A stretch of DNA of 9,478 nucleotides from Actinomycetota bacterium (lineage in GTDB: Bacteria > Actinomycetota > Thermoleophilia > RBG-16-64-13): contig PMIZ01000167.1 of the NCBI GenBank assembly GCA_003157225.1, forward strand, positions 255 to 9,732. Reading direction: 5' to 3'. Below are positions 1 to 6,980 of the stretch, piece by piece. Each line of letters starts with the position of its first letter. The first letter of the stretch is position 1. The translations under genes were made by a program, and so were the position numbers. The notes beneath the pieces were generated by a model. The model saw only the letters and a list, made by a program, of their open reading frames with translations. It ran no database searches and was not told the origin of the DNA.

Positions 1-3000
1 AGGGTGTAGAAGATGCCCGCCTTGGGGGTTTCCGCGTACAGCCTGGCGGCCGCTCTTATCTGCTCCTCAGGTATGCCTGTGATCTCACTCACCGCGTCGG
101 GAGTATATTTCTTGACCACCTCCCACAGGTCGTCGTAGCCCTCGGTGCGCTTCGCGATGAACTCCCAGTTCGCCCAACCCTCACTCAGGATCACGTTGAT
201 CATGCCGTTCACCAGAGCGGCGTCGGTTCCGGGCCGCAGCGGCAACCAGAGCTGGGCGTGATCGACCAGTTCGATATGACGCGGGTCTACGACGATGAGC
301 TTGGCTCCACGCCGAGCCGCGCGCTTCATCTTGCCGCCTATGACCGGGTGCGCCTCGGTGGTGTTAGAGCCGATGACGAAGAGGACGTCGTAGTGCTCGA
401 CCTCACTCAGTGAGTTCGTCATCGCCGCGCTTCCGAACGAAGTGGCCAGACCGGCCACAGTGGGAGCGTGTCAGGTTCGTGCGCAATGGTCGAGGTTGTT
501 GGTGCGCATCACGACCCTGACGAACTTCTGCATGAGCCAGTTGTCCTCGTTGGTGCAGCGCGCCGAGCTGAGAGCGCCGAAGGCTTCGGTTCCGTGCCGG
601 TCTCTGACATCCTGCAGGCGCTCTGCCACTAGGTCCAGAGCCTCGTCCCAGCTCGCCTCTTCAAGTTGGCCGTTCTTTCTGATGAGCGGTTTCGTCAGGC
701 GCAGTGGGCTGTTGATCATGTCGGTGTGGAACCGGCCCTTCACGCAGAGGGCGTTGCCGTTGACAGGCGCCTCGGAGTAGGTAGTGACGCCGACCACCCG
801 CCCATCCTTCACGTTGAGGTCGAAGCTGCAGCCGGTGCCGCAGAGCGGGCAGGTGGTGCGAACACGCGTGACCTCCCACTCGCGGAAGGGCTTGAGCTGG
901 GCGTTCACCAGAGCTCCAGTCGGACAGGCGTCGGTGCATTGGCCACACGAAACGCAGCCCGAGTCCCGGTAGGTAGCTCCCTTGAGCATGGGGTAGCCGG
1001 CCTCGTCGATCTTGTACACGCTGTAGCGCTCGAGCTCGTCGCACACCCGGATGCAGGTGTGACACTGGATGCATCGTTTGCGATCGAGCTGCAGGATGGG
1101 CGAGCCGTCGAACAGCTCGAACTGGCCCGTGTCGCCCTTGAAGTCCTTGGTGCCGGCTCCGTACCGGATACTCAGTCGCTGCAGCTCGCAGGCAGAGGCT
1201 TCGTGGCAAGTGCACTGCAGGCAGCGCGCCGCCTCTCTCCTAGCCGCGGCCTCCTCGAATCCCAGCTCCACCTCGTTGAAGTTCCGGCGCTTGGCCACCG
1301 CCAGCACCGGCATCTCGCTTCGCTTCTCGTCGGAGAGCGGCTTCGCGCCGATATCGAACAACGCCGGACGATGCCTCTCCAGTCGGGCGCCCGGCGTGGA
1401 GCACGCCGCCTCAGGCTCCTTGCCCGACACGTAGGCGTCGATTGCCACGGCGGCTCGCCGACCCGCCGCGATCGCTTCCACCACCGTCGCGGGACCGGTC
1501 TCGCAGTCGCCGCCGGCGAACACGCCGCGGCGGCTCGTAAGCAGCGTCAGTTTGTCGGCGGCCACAGTGCCCCGTGGGGTCAGCTGGCACACATTCTCCA
1601 GGTCCGTTCCGTTCACTTCTTGGCCGAGCGCCAATATCACGGTGTCCGCCCCAAGCGTGAACTCAGAGTCTGGCACCGGTTCGGGACGTCTCCGTCCGCT
1701 CTGGTCCGGCTCACCTAGCGCCATTCGCTGGCATACGACGCCGGTCAGCCGGCCGTTCTCTCTCTGGACGGCTACGGGAGAGGTGAGCAACATCAGGCTC
1801 ACGCCTTCTTCTTCGGCTTCGTGCACCTCGTCGGCGGTTGCCGGCATCTCCTCCCGGGTGCGTCGATAGACAATAGTGACCTCGGGAGCTCCCATGCGTA
1901 TCGATGAACGAGCGGCGTCGACGGCCGTGAAGCCGCCACCCATCACGAAGGTCCGCCCGAGCGGTCTTTGCCAGAGGCCGGCGTTGCTATCGCGAAGGAA
2001 GTCGACGGCCGAATACGCTCCTTCTCCCTCCTCTGCCCCCGGGATGCCTCCCGTCGATCCGCACTGCGCTCCGATGGCGAGGAAGGTGGCGGAGTAACCG
2101 TCGGCCTCCAGGTCCTCAATGGTGAAGTGCTCGCCGAGGCGCGCTCCGAGTCTCAACTCCACGCCCAGGGAGAGGATGTCGTCTACGTCGGCCCTGATGA
2201 TTTCCCGCGGGAGACGGTAGGGAGGGATCCCGTTGAGCAGCATCCCGCCGGGGTCCGACGTGCTCTCGAATATGGTCACGGTGTGGCCCGCCAAGGCGAG
2301 ATAGTAGGCGGCCGTGAGACCGGATGGGCCTCCCCCCACGACGGCGACCTTCTTGCCGGTCGGGGGAGCGACTGCCGGGGCTGGAGACCGGCGCTCAAGG
2401 GCGTCGCCGAGCGCACCGGCGCCGAGTGCATCCAGGTGGTCGGCCGCGAAACGCTTCAGCTGGCAGATCGCGACCGGTTCCTTATCCACCTGACTACGCC
2501 GGCAGGCGCCTTCGCACGGCCGGGGGCAGACTCGTCCGATGATCCGCGGAAGCGGCAGCCGTTCCTTGACGATCCGTATGGCTTCACGGTCGTCGCCTAG
2601 GGCGATGGCCGCGAGATAGCCGGGAATGTCGATGCCGGCCGGGCAAGCATAGTGGCAGGGTGGCTCGCAGTAGGCGTTGTGATTGGAGAGCAGCTCGTTC
2701 AACCGCTGGCGGCGGGCCTCCGTGATCCTCGGATTCAGCGTGACGATCTCCAGACCGTCGCTGACCGGGGTCTCACAGGCGTTGACCATATCTCCCCCGG
2801 CGATCTCCACCAGGCACAAGCCGCAGCGTGCGGCCGGAGCCAACCGGGGATCGTGGCACAATGTGGGCACGTAGATGCCGTGTGCCTCCGCGGCCTCCAG
2901 GATCGTCATGTGAGAGTCGACCTGCAGGTGGCGGCTGTCGACGAAGATCGAAACGGGCTTGGCGCTCCCGCTGATGACCACTCCTCGCGGCATATCGATC

Positions 3001-3002
3001 AT
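1..3002 (-). CDS. fdhA: Selenocysteine formate dehydrogenase alpha subunit fused to GltD-like flavin module (C-terminus beyond window)
   Basis: Molybdenum/tungsten formate dehydrogenase (CO2/formate), 1000 residues visible, reading through TGA at 471-473 as Sec844 and cut by the window edge. Domains in order: NuoG-type 2Fe-2S domain (C49, C60, C63, C76); GltD-like part with Fe-S cysteines C112/C116/C120 and C159/C163/C167, a nucleotide-binding GGGPSG at 223-228, a second GGG at 355-357 and FAD-type GGD at 497-499; a CxxC...CELQ segment near 594-608; two 4Fe-4S motifs (C644/647/650/654 and C683/686/689/693); then the molybdopterin domain with its own 4Fe-4S (C718/721/725/753) and DHCART-U-HAPTVAGL. 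The start at 3002 has AGGAAGGAG just upstream and overlaps the corrinoid gene stop (ATGA). The fused flavin module suggests NAD(P)H as direct electron partner; this is inference. No stop lies in frame between 470 and the window edge. Confidence 0.93.
442..458 (-). promoter_or_regulatory. SECIS hairpin (apical part) for Sec insertion
   Basis: Eighteen bases after the UGA the mRNA forms a perfect 6-bp stem, GUGGCC with GGCCAC, closed by the loop GGUCU. A GGUCU apical loop at about this distance from UGA is what I recall for the Escherichia coli fdhF SECIS recognised by SelB. A lower stem may form between CGCUCC (468-463) and the GGAAGCG that follows the hairpin, with an internal loop. Seen directly: stem, loop and spacing. 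SelB binding is inferred. Confidence 0.88.
471..473 (-). other. In-frame UGA selenocysteine codon (Sec844 of FdhA)
   Basis: A TGA interrupts the formate dehydrogenase frame exactly where the family carries its metal-ligating Sec or Cys: residues before it read NNLDHCART and those after it read HAPTVAGLATSFGSAAM, both conserved formate dehydrogenase sequence. The frame stays open for the remaining 156 codons to the window edge and keeps family-like sequence (for example VDPRHIELVDHAQLWLPLRPG). Recoding, not termination, is the natural reading. Standard gene calling would end the gene here. Confidence 0.95.
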
Positions 3003-3691
3003 CTGTTCTCCTTCCTACTTTCCAGTGTCCGTTGGCAAAGACGGACTCCCTCCATTGCGTCGACCGTCCACAGGTCGGCCGCCACGTACGCGGCAATGTG
3101 CTCGTCGATCGTCCCGCCCCCGATGACGAGGATCGGCGTCTTCTCCAGTTGGTGTGCGCGTTCTCTGAACAAGGCCGTGGTGTCACGCATGGAGGTGAAG
3201 GCCACGGTCAACAATCCCGAAAGTCCCACGATATCGGGCTGGAAGCGGCCGGCGGCTTCGAAGAAGTCTTCGGGCGGCACGTTCACGCCCAAGTCCTCCA
3301 CGGTGAATCCGAAGATGCGAAACGCCTGCTCCGCGAGGTTCTTGCCGATGTCGTGGATGTCACCCGCGACCGTCCCCAGGAGGACCCTGCCGTGCCTCTT
3401 GTCTATCAGCGCGTCTTCCGAGCTGGGCGGTGGCACAATCTCCATGACTCCCCGGAATATCTCGCCCGCCATTATCAGGCCGGACAGGTAAATGTCCTGC
3501 CGCTCGTAGCGCTCACCCACGACCCGCATGCCATCCTCGCCCGCGCGTATGACTTCCGTGGACCGCGCTCCCTCGGCAAGGGCTTCGCGAGCTAGACGGA
3601 GGACGGCCTTTTCGTCCAGTTTGGCCACGGCGGCGCCGATGCTGGCCAGGTCCGACATGCCCGGCTTCTCGTCGCGGGTCTCGCCGCTCAC
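2999..3691 (-). CDS. Corrinoid (B12-binding) methyl-carrier protein, MtbC/MtgC/MttC-like
   Basis: About 230 residues, usual size for the small cobalamin proteins of corrinoid-dependent methyltransferase systems. An N-terminal helical cap (about 15-90) is followed by a Rossmann B12 domain with GDIHDIGKN, the DxHxxG motif whose His (H113) ligates cobalt, then the SxL-type GLSGLL near 157-162 and a GGG near 191-193. It would carry a methyl group on cobalt between a substrate-specific methyltransferase and tetrahydrofolate; neither methyltransferase is in the window. The GTG start at 3691 is chosen because GAGGAG lies 8 bases upstream and the start overlaps the regulator stop (GTGA). ATG at 3658 (MSDLASIG) fits family alignment as well but has a weak ribosome site. 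The stop overlaps the fdhA start (ATGA). The substrate cannot be told from sequence. Confidence 0.9.
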   Translation of the reverse strand: MSGETRDEKPGMSDLASIGAAVAKLDEKAVLRLAREALAEGARSTEVIRAGEDGMRVVGERYERQDIYLSGLIMAGEIFRGVMEIVPPPSSEDALIDKRHGRVLLGTVAGDIHDIGKNLAEQAFRIFGFTVEDLGVNVPPEDFFEAAGRFQPDIVGLSGLLTVAFTSMRDTTALFRERAHQLEKTPILVIGGGTIDEHIAAYVAADLWTVDAMEGVRLCQRTLESRKENR

Positions 3692-4548
3692 GCCGATTGC
3701 TCCTCGGTCCGGCCCATGGAGACTCCTAACTGGCTGGTGAGGCGGAACTGGTCCGCTCGGCAGAGAAAACGGCCCCAACTGACCGGCCGGCCGTCGAAAT
3801 CGTTGAACAGGCTCTCGAGACAGAAGGCCGGAGAGCCTTCGGGCAACCTCAGAATACCCGCCGCCTCCGCATCCAGGCTGACAGCTTGGATGGTCAGGCG
3901 TCCGCTGGGCACTCCCACGATCAGGGGCGAGCGAAGAAGCCCCTCCAAGGAGGTCACCTGGAGCTCCGCCTCGACGAGAGGCCTGTGCTCATCGTACACG
4001 ACGTGTTCCAGCTGCAAGACGAGCGGCACCCCATTTCGCTGGATGAGACGCCGCAGGTAGACGATGGGGTCGCGAGGGGCAAGCGCCAACATGGCAGCCA
4101 CCCGGTCATCCGCCGGCAGGATCCGAGCTTGGAGCAGCAGCACTTTCACGGAGGCGTCGTCTGCCCAGAGATCAGTTATCTCCTGTAGGCGGAAGATGGC
4201 CTCGCCCATATCGAACGAACGAACGAACGTGCCCTTGCCTTGAGTCGTGGAAACGAGTCCGCGCTCGAGCAGGATGTTGATGGCGCGCCGGACGGTCATC
4301 GGGCTGACCCCGTACCGGGCACGGAGTTGAGTCTCCGTGGGCAGCTGGTCGCCGGGGCGGTAGAAACCTGCCCCGATCTGGTCGGCGATCTCGTTCGCGA
4401 TCATCTGATACGCCGGCTCGTGGGATCCTCCCTCGCGGGAAAGCGAGCCTCCCGTTCGGCGCGTGAGCGAAGTGGGAGCTGCGCCGACCGGCGCCTCGTC
4501 GGCGCCCAGAGAGCCATTTCTATCCTGTTTGTCCGTTGGGCCAGCCAT
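3688..4548 (-). CDS. GntR-family transcriptional regulator with UTRA ligand domain (HutC subfamily)
   Basis: 286 residues from ATG at 4548. A polar, probably disordered N-terminal stretch of about 45 residues precedes a winged helix-turn-helix (about 47-110) with the GntR signatures GFYRPGDQLPTETQLRARYG, VSPMTVRRAINILLERGL and TTQGKGTFV. The C-terminal part (about 115-275) looks like a UTRA effector domain, ending in the typical FDGRPVSWGRFLCRADQFRL segment. The frame is open further upstream to 4638, but that would place the start upstream of the predicted promoter and inside the divergent control region, so 4548 is preferred; a later in-frame start cannot be excluded, since the extension is long for the family. 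It is first gene of the leftward operon and diverges from fhs, so it probably controls both directions. UTRA ligands are usually small metabolites; this one is unknown. Confidence 0.92.
   Translation of the reverse strand: MAGPTDKQDRNGSLGADEAPVGAAPTSLTRRTGGSLSREGGSHEPAYQMIANEIADQIGAGFYRPGDQLPTETQLRARYGVSPMTVRRAINILLERGLVSTTQGKGTFVRSFDMGEAIFRLQEITDLWADDASVKVLLLQARILPADDRVAAMLALAPRDPIVYLRRLIQRNGVPLVLQLEHVVYDEHRPLVEAELQVTSLEGLLRSPLIVGVPSGRLTIQAVSLDAEAAGILRLPEGSPAFCLESLFNDFDGRPVSWGRFLCRADQFRLTSQLGVSMGRTEEQSA
3700..3705 (-). promoter_or_regulatory. Ribosome binding site supporting the GTG start of the corrinoid gene
   Basis: GAGGAG on the minus strand, 8 bases before GTG at 3691, inside the 3' end of the upstream regulator gene. 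It favours the GTG start, coupled to the regulator stop by a GTGA overlap, over the ATG at 3658, which has no comparable site. Confidence 0.6.
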
Positions 4549-4574
4549 GTATGTCCGTTTCCAAAAAATGGGTC

Positions 4575-4603
4575 TTGCCCAAATAGCTATATAACTATAG
4601 AAT
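4575..4603 (+). promoter_or_regulatory. Predicted sigma70-type promoter for the fhs operon
   Basis: TTGCCC (4575-4580) and TAGAAT (4598-4603) are separated by exactly 17 bases. The -10 matches the consensus at 5 of 6 positions, the -35 at 4 of 6. Transcription would start near 4610, leaving a leader of about 30 bases with CGGAG (4629-4633) placed 7 bases before the fhs ATG. Confidence 0.6.
4583..4598. promoter_or_regulatory. AT-rich near-palindrome, candidate GntR operator
   Basis: ATAGCTATATAACTAT reads ATAGTTATATAGCTAT on the other strand, so 14 of 16 positions are symmetric. It fills the spacer of the fhs promoter and overlaps the -10 of the opposing promoter. Its half-sites resemble, without exactly matching, the GT-TATA-AC style operators of HutC-type GntR proteins. 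A dimer bound here would block both promoters. Function is inferred from position and symmetry. Confidence 0.5.
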
Positions 4604-4622
4604 AACCACGAGCCGGATACAA
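4594..4622 (-). promoter_or_regulatory. Predicted sigma70-type promoter for the gntR-corrinoid-fdhA operon
   Basis: On the minus strand TTGTAT (4622-4617) and TATAGT (4599-4594) are spaced 17 bases apart. The -10 is a 5 of 6 match, the -35 weak (3 of 6). It overlaps the rightward promoter, and the implied start near 4587 gives a leader of about 40 bases to the regulator ATG at 4548. Confidence 0.5.
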
Positions 4623-4640
4623 CCGACACGGAGATCACGG

Positions 4641-6305
4641 ATGAAGAGTGACATAGAGATCGCGCGCGAAGCTGCGGCGGTCCCCATAACTGAAGTTGCC
4701 GCAGGTCTGGGTTTGAGTCCTGACGACCTGGATGCCTTCGGCAGGTACAAAGCCAAGATCCACCTGGACGTGCTCGACCGGCTGGCCGACCGCCCCGATG
4801 GGAAACTGGTGCTCTGCACGGCCATCACTCCCACTCCCGCCGGTGAGGGCAAGACCACGACGAACGTGGGGCTCTCCATGGGCCTCAACAAGATCGGCAA
4901 GACGGCCATAGCCACTCTGCGCGAGCCCTCGCTGGGTCCCTGCTTCGGCATCAAGGGAGGCGCGGCCGGCGGCGGCTACGCCCAGGTGATCCCCATGGAG
5001 GACATCAACCTCCATTTCACGGGCGATATCCATGCCATCAGCACCGCTCACAATCTGTGCGCGGCGGTGCTCGACAACCACCTGTTCCAGGGGAACGAGC
5101 TCAACATCGATCCCGAGAATGTGGCGTGGCCCCGGGTCGTGGACTTGAACGACAGGGCGCTGCGGCAGATCACCATCGGGCAGGGTGGTGAAGGCGTCGA
5201 GCGCAAGACGCGCTACGACATCACCGTGGCCTCCGAGGTCATGGCCATCCTCTGCCTGGCCACCGACATCGAAGACCTGAAGGCCCGGCTCCAACGTGTC
5301 ATCATCGGCTTCACTCCGTCGGGTGACAAAGTGACCGCGGCCGACATCAAGGTCGCCGGCTCGATGGCCGTTCTGCTCAAGGACGCGCTCATGCCCAACC
5401 TGGTGCAGACCCTCGAGAACACTCCGGCCATCATCCACGGCGGACCGTTCGCCAACATCGCTCATGGCTGCAACTCGGTCCAGGCCACCCGTATGGCGCT
5501 CAAACTGGGCGACTACTGTGTTACCGAAGCCGGCTTCGGGGCCGACCTGGGCGCGGAGAAGTTCTTCGACATCAAGTGCCGGGCGGCCGGGCTTGTCCCC
5601 GACTGCGTCGTGCTCATTGCGACCATCCGAGCCCTCAAGATGCATGGCGGCGTCCCAATGGCCGAGCTCAAACAGGAGAACCTGAAGGCACTGGGAGAGG
5701 GCCTCGAGAACCTGGAGAAGCACCTCGAGAATATGCAGGCCTTCGGGCCGCCGGTAGTTGTCGCCATCAACAAGTTTCCCGATGACACCGATGCTGAAAT
5801 TGCGCTGCTGCACGAGCGGGTGGAGGCCATGGGCGCCAACGCCGTGCTCTCCGACGTGTGGGCGCGCGGTGGAGACGGCGGGGTGGAACTCGCCGAGGTC
5901 GTGGCCGAGCTCTGCGAGAGCGGGAAGAAACCGTCTCTCAACTACGCCTACGAGCTGGGCATGACCATTCCGCAGAAGATCGAAGCCATTGCGACCAAGA
6001 TCTACGGGGCCGACGGCGTGGACTACCTCTACGAGGCGACCGCCGCGATCGAGCGCTTCACCTCGATGGGGTACGGCGATCTGCCTGTCTGCATGGCCAA
6101 GACTCAGGCGTCACTGTCCGACGACAAGAACAAGATCGGCCGGCCGCGAGGCTGGAGGCTCACCGTCCGCGAAGCACGGCTTTCGGCCGGCGCTGGGATG
6201 GTCGTCCCCGTGTGCGGCAAGATAATGACCATGCCCGGACTGCCCAAGCATCCCGCAGCCGAGAACATCGACCTGGTCAACGGCGAGATCGTAGGACTGT
6301 TCTGA
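4641..6305 (+). CDS. fhs: Formate--tetrahydrofolate ligase (formyl-THF synthetase)
   Basis: Cytosolic ATP-dependent ligation of formate to tetrahydrofolate, giving 10-formyl-THF; in reverse it can make ATP from formyl-THF. 554 residues, normal for the bacterial enzyme. Clear signatures: P-loop-like [11 protein letters not shown] (63-73), [18 protein letters not shown] (95-112) and [10 protein letters not shown] (124-133), all family hallmarks, plus a family-like C-terminus ending in the VNGEIVGLF segment. The ATG at 4641 follows CGGAG at a 7-base spacing. First gene of the rightward operon; its TGA overlaps the fchA ATG by one base (TGATG), so translation is likely coupled. A long antisense frame across it is a high-GC artefact. 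Confidence 0.98.
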   Translation: MKSDIEIAREAAAVPITEVAAGLGLSPDDLDAFGRYKAKIHLDVLDRLADRPDGKLVLCTAITPTPAGEGKTTTNVGLSMGLNKIGKTAIATLREPSLGPCFGIKGGAAGGGYAQVIPMEDINLHFTGDIHAISTAHNLCAAVLDNHLFQGNELNIDPENVAWPRVVDLNDRALRQITIGQGGEGVERKTRYDITVASEVMAILCLATDIEDLKARLQRVIIGFTPSGDKVTAADIKVAGSMAVLLKDALMPNLVQTLENTPAIIHGGPFANIAHGCNSVQATRMALKLGDYCVTEAGFGADLGAEKFFDIKCRAAGLVPDCVVLIATIRALKMHGGVPMAELKQENLKALGEGLENLEKHLENMQAFGPPVVVAINKFPDDTDAEIALLHERVEAMGANAVLSDVWARGGDGGVELAEVVAELCESGKKPSLNYAYELGMTIPQKIEAIATKIYGADGVDYLYEATAAIERFTSMGYGDLPVCMAKTQASLSDDKNKIGRPRGWRLTVREARLSAGAGMVVPVCGKIMTMPGLPKHPAAENIDLVNGEIVGLF

Positions 6306-6940
6306 TGGTCGAGCGCGCCTACTCCGAGGGGAGCGTTCAGTCGTTCCTCGACAAGCTTGCCAGCGCCGATCCCGAACCCGGGGGAGGTGGGGCCGCGGCT
6401 TTAGCGGGTGCGCTGGCCGCCGCCCTGGTGAGCATGGTAGCCAATCTCACGGTGGGCAAGGAGAAGTACGCTGCCGTCGAGCAGGAGATGAGCGGACTTA
6501 GGGCCGCCTCCGAGAAGTTGCGGGGCGAACTGACCGAGCTGATCACAGGCGACGCGTTAGCCTACGGCAAGGTGGCCGCGGCTATGAAGCTCCCGCGGGA
6601 CGACGACGCACAGAAGGAGCAGCGCCGTCAGGTGCTGCAGGCTGCCCTGAAGGGGGCGGCCGAGGCCCCGCTGCGCGTGGCCGAGGCCGCCACGGAGGTC
6701 GCGCGTCTCTCCCTGCCCGCCGCTGAGAAGGGCAATCCCAACGCCGTTTCCGATGCCGGAGTGGCGGTGGTAATGGCGGAAGCCGCTGCGCAAGCCGCGG
6801 CGCTCAACGTGAAGATCAACCTGGCCTGGATTGAAGACGGCACGTTCAAGGGCCAGACCTGGGCTCGGATAGAGGCTGCTCTCTCCGAGACCGCCCGTCT
6901 GCGCGACACAGTCCTGGCAAAGACCTACAGCAAGATCTAG
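6305..6940 (+). CDS. fchA: Methenyl-THF cyclohydrolase, FchA/FTCD cyclodeaminase-like
   Basis: 211 residues, the usual size for stand-alone members of the formimino-THF cyclodeaminase fold. The N-terminal signature DPEPGGGGAAALAGALAAAL (about 22-41) and the later segment beginning NPNAVSDAGVAVVMAEAAAQ match FchA of acetogens and purinolytic clostridia, mostly alpha-helical. In this setting it should interconvert 10-formyl-THF and 5,10-methenyl-THF, the step between Fhs and FolD. The start at 6305 overlaps the fhs stop; the frame continues open upstream inside fhs but without family similarity. The neighbouring FolD appears to have lost the residues for this reaction, making FchA probably the essential cyclohydrolase of the operon. 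A deaminase role in histidine or purine breakdown is less likely without such genes nearby. Confidence 0.93.
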   Translation: MVERAYSEGSVQSFLDKLASADPEPGGGGAAALAGALAAALVSMVANLTVGKEKYAAVEQEMSGLRAASEKLRGELTELITGDALAYGKVAAAMKLPRDDDAQKEQRRQVLQAALKGAAEAPLRVAEAATEVARLSLPAAEKGNPNAVSDAGVAVVMAEAAAQAAALNVKINLAWIEDGTFKGQTWARIEAALSETARLRDTVLAKTYSKI

Positions 6941-6956
6941 CCGGCCCTCGACCGGC
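6940..6956 (+). repeat. Small inverted repeat between fchA and folD
   Basis: GCCGG and CCGGC flank a 7-base loop, directly after the fchA stop codon. No T-run follows, so it is not a convincing intrinsic terminator. It could stabilise or separate transcripts, or be chance in GC-rich DNA. Confidence 0.3.
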
Positions 6957-6980
6957 AAAACATACTAGGGGAGGCGACCC

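Noticed and set aside
666..2600. Plus-strand open frames across the formate dehydrogenase gene
   Set aside because: They lie opposite conserved FdhA/GltD coding sequence, show no family motifs, and have no ribosome sites or operon logic.
471..3002. Formate dehydrogenase as a pseudogene with a premature stop
   Set aside because: The stop is UGA at the exact Sec position, a SECIS-like hairpin follows, and the downstream frame is intact and conserved.
4549..4638. N-terminal extension of the GntR protein to ATG at 4638
   Set aside because: It would put the start upstream of the predicted promoter and nearly abut the fhs start codon. The extra residues are hydrophobic and aromatic ([10 protein letters not shown]) and unlike a regulator N-terminus.
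4635..5813. Long antisense open frame opposite fhs
   Set aside because: Fhs is unambiguous on the plus strand. The antisense translation is low-complexity, rich in Gly, Val, Asp and His, has no recognisable domain, and is typical of GC-rich shadow frames.
5858..6304. Upstream extension of the fchA frame inside fhs
   Set aside because: Arg/Gly-rich translation typical of an off-frame reading of fhs; the FchA family start matches ATG at 6305.
6940..6956. Intrinsic terminator between fchA and folD
   Set aside because: The stem has only 5 bp and is followed by AAAA rather than a T-run on the plus strand; the operon most likely continues into folD.
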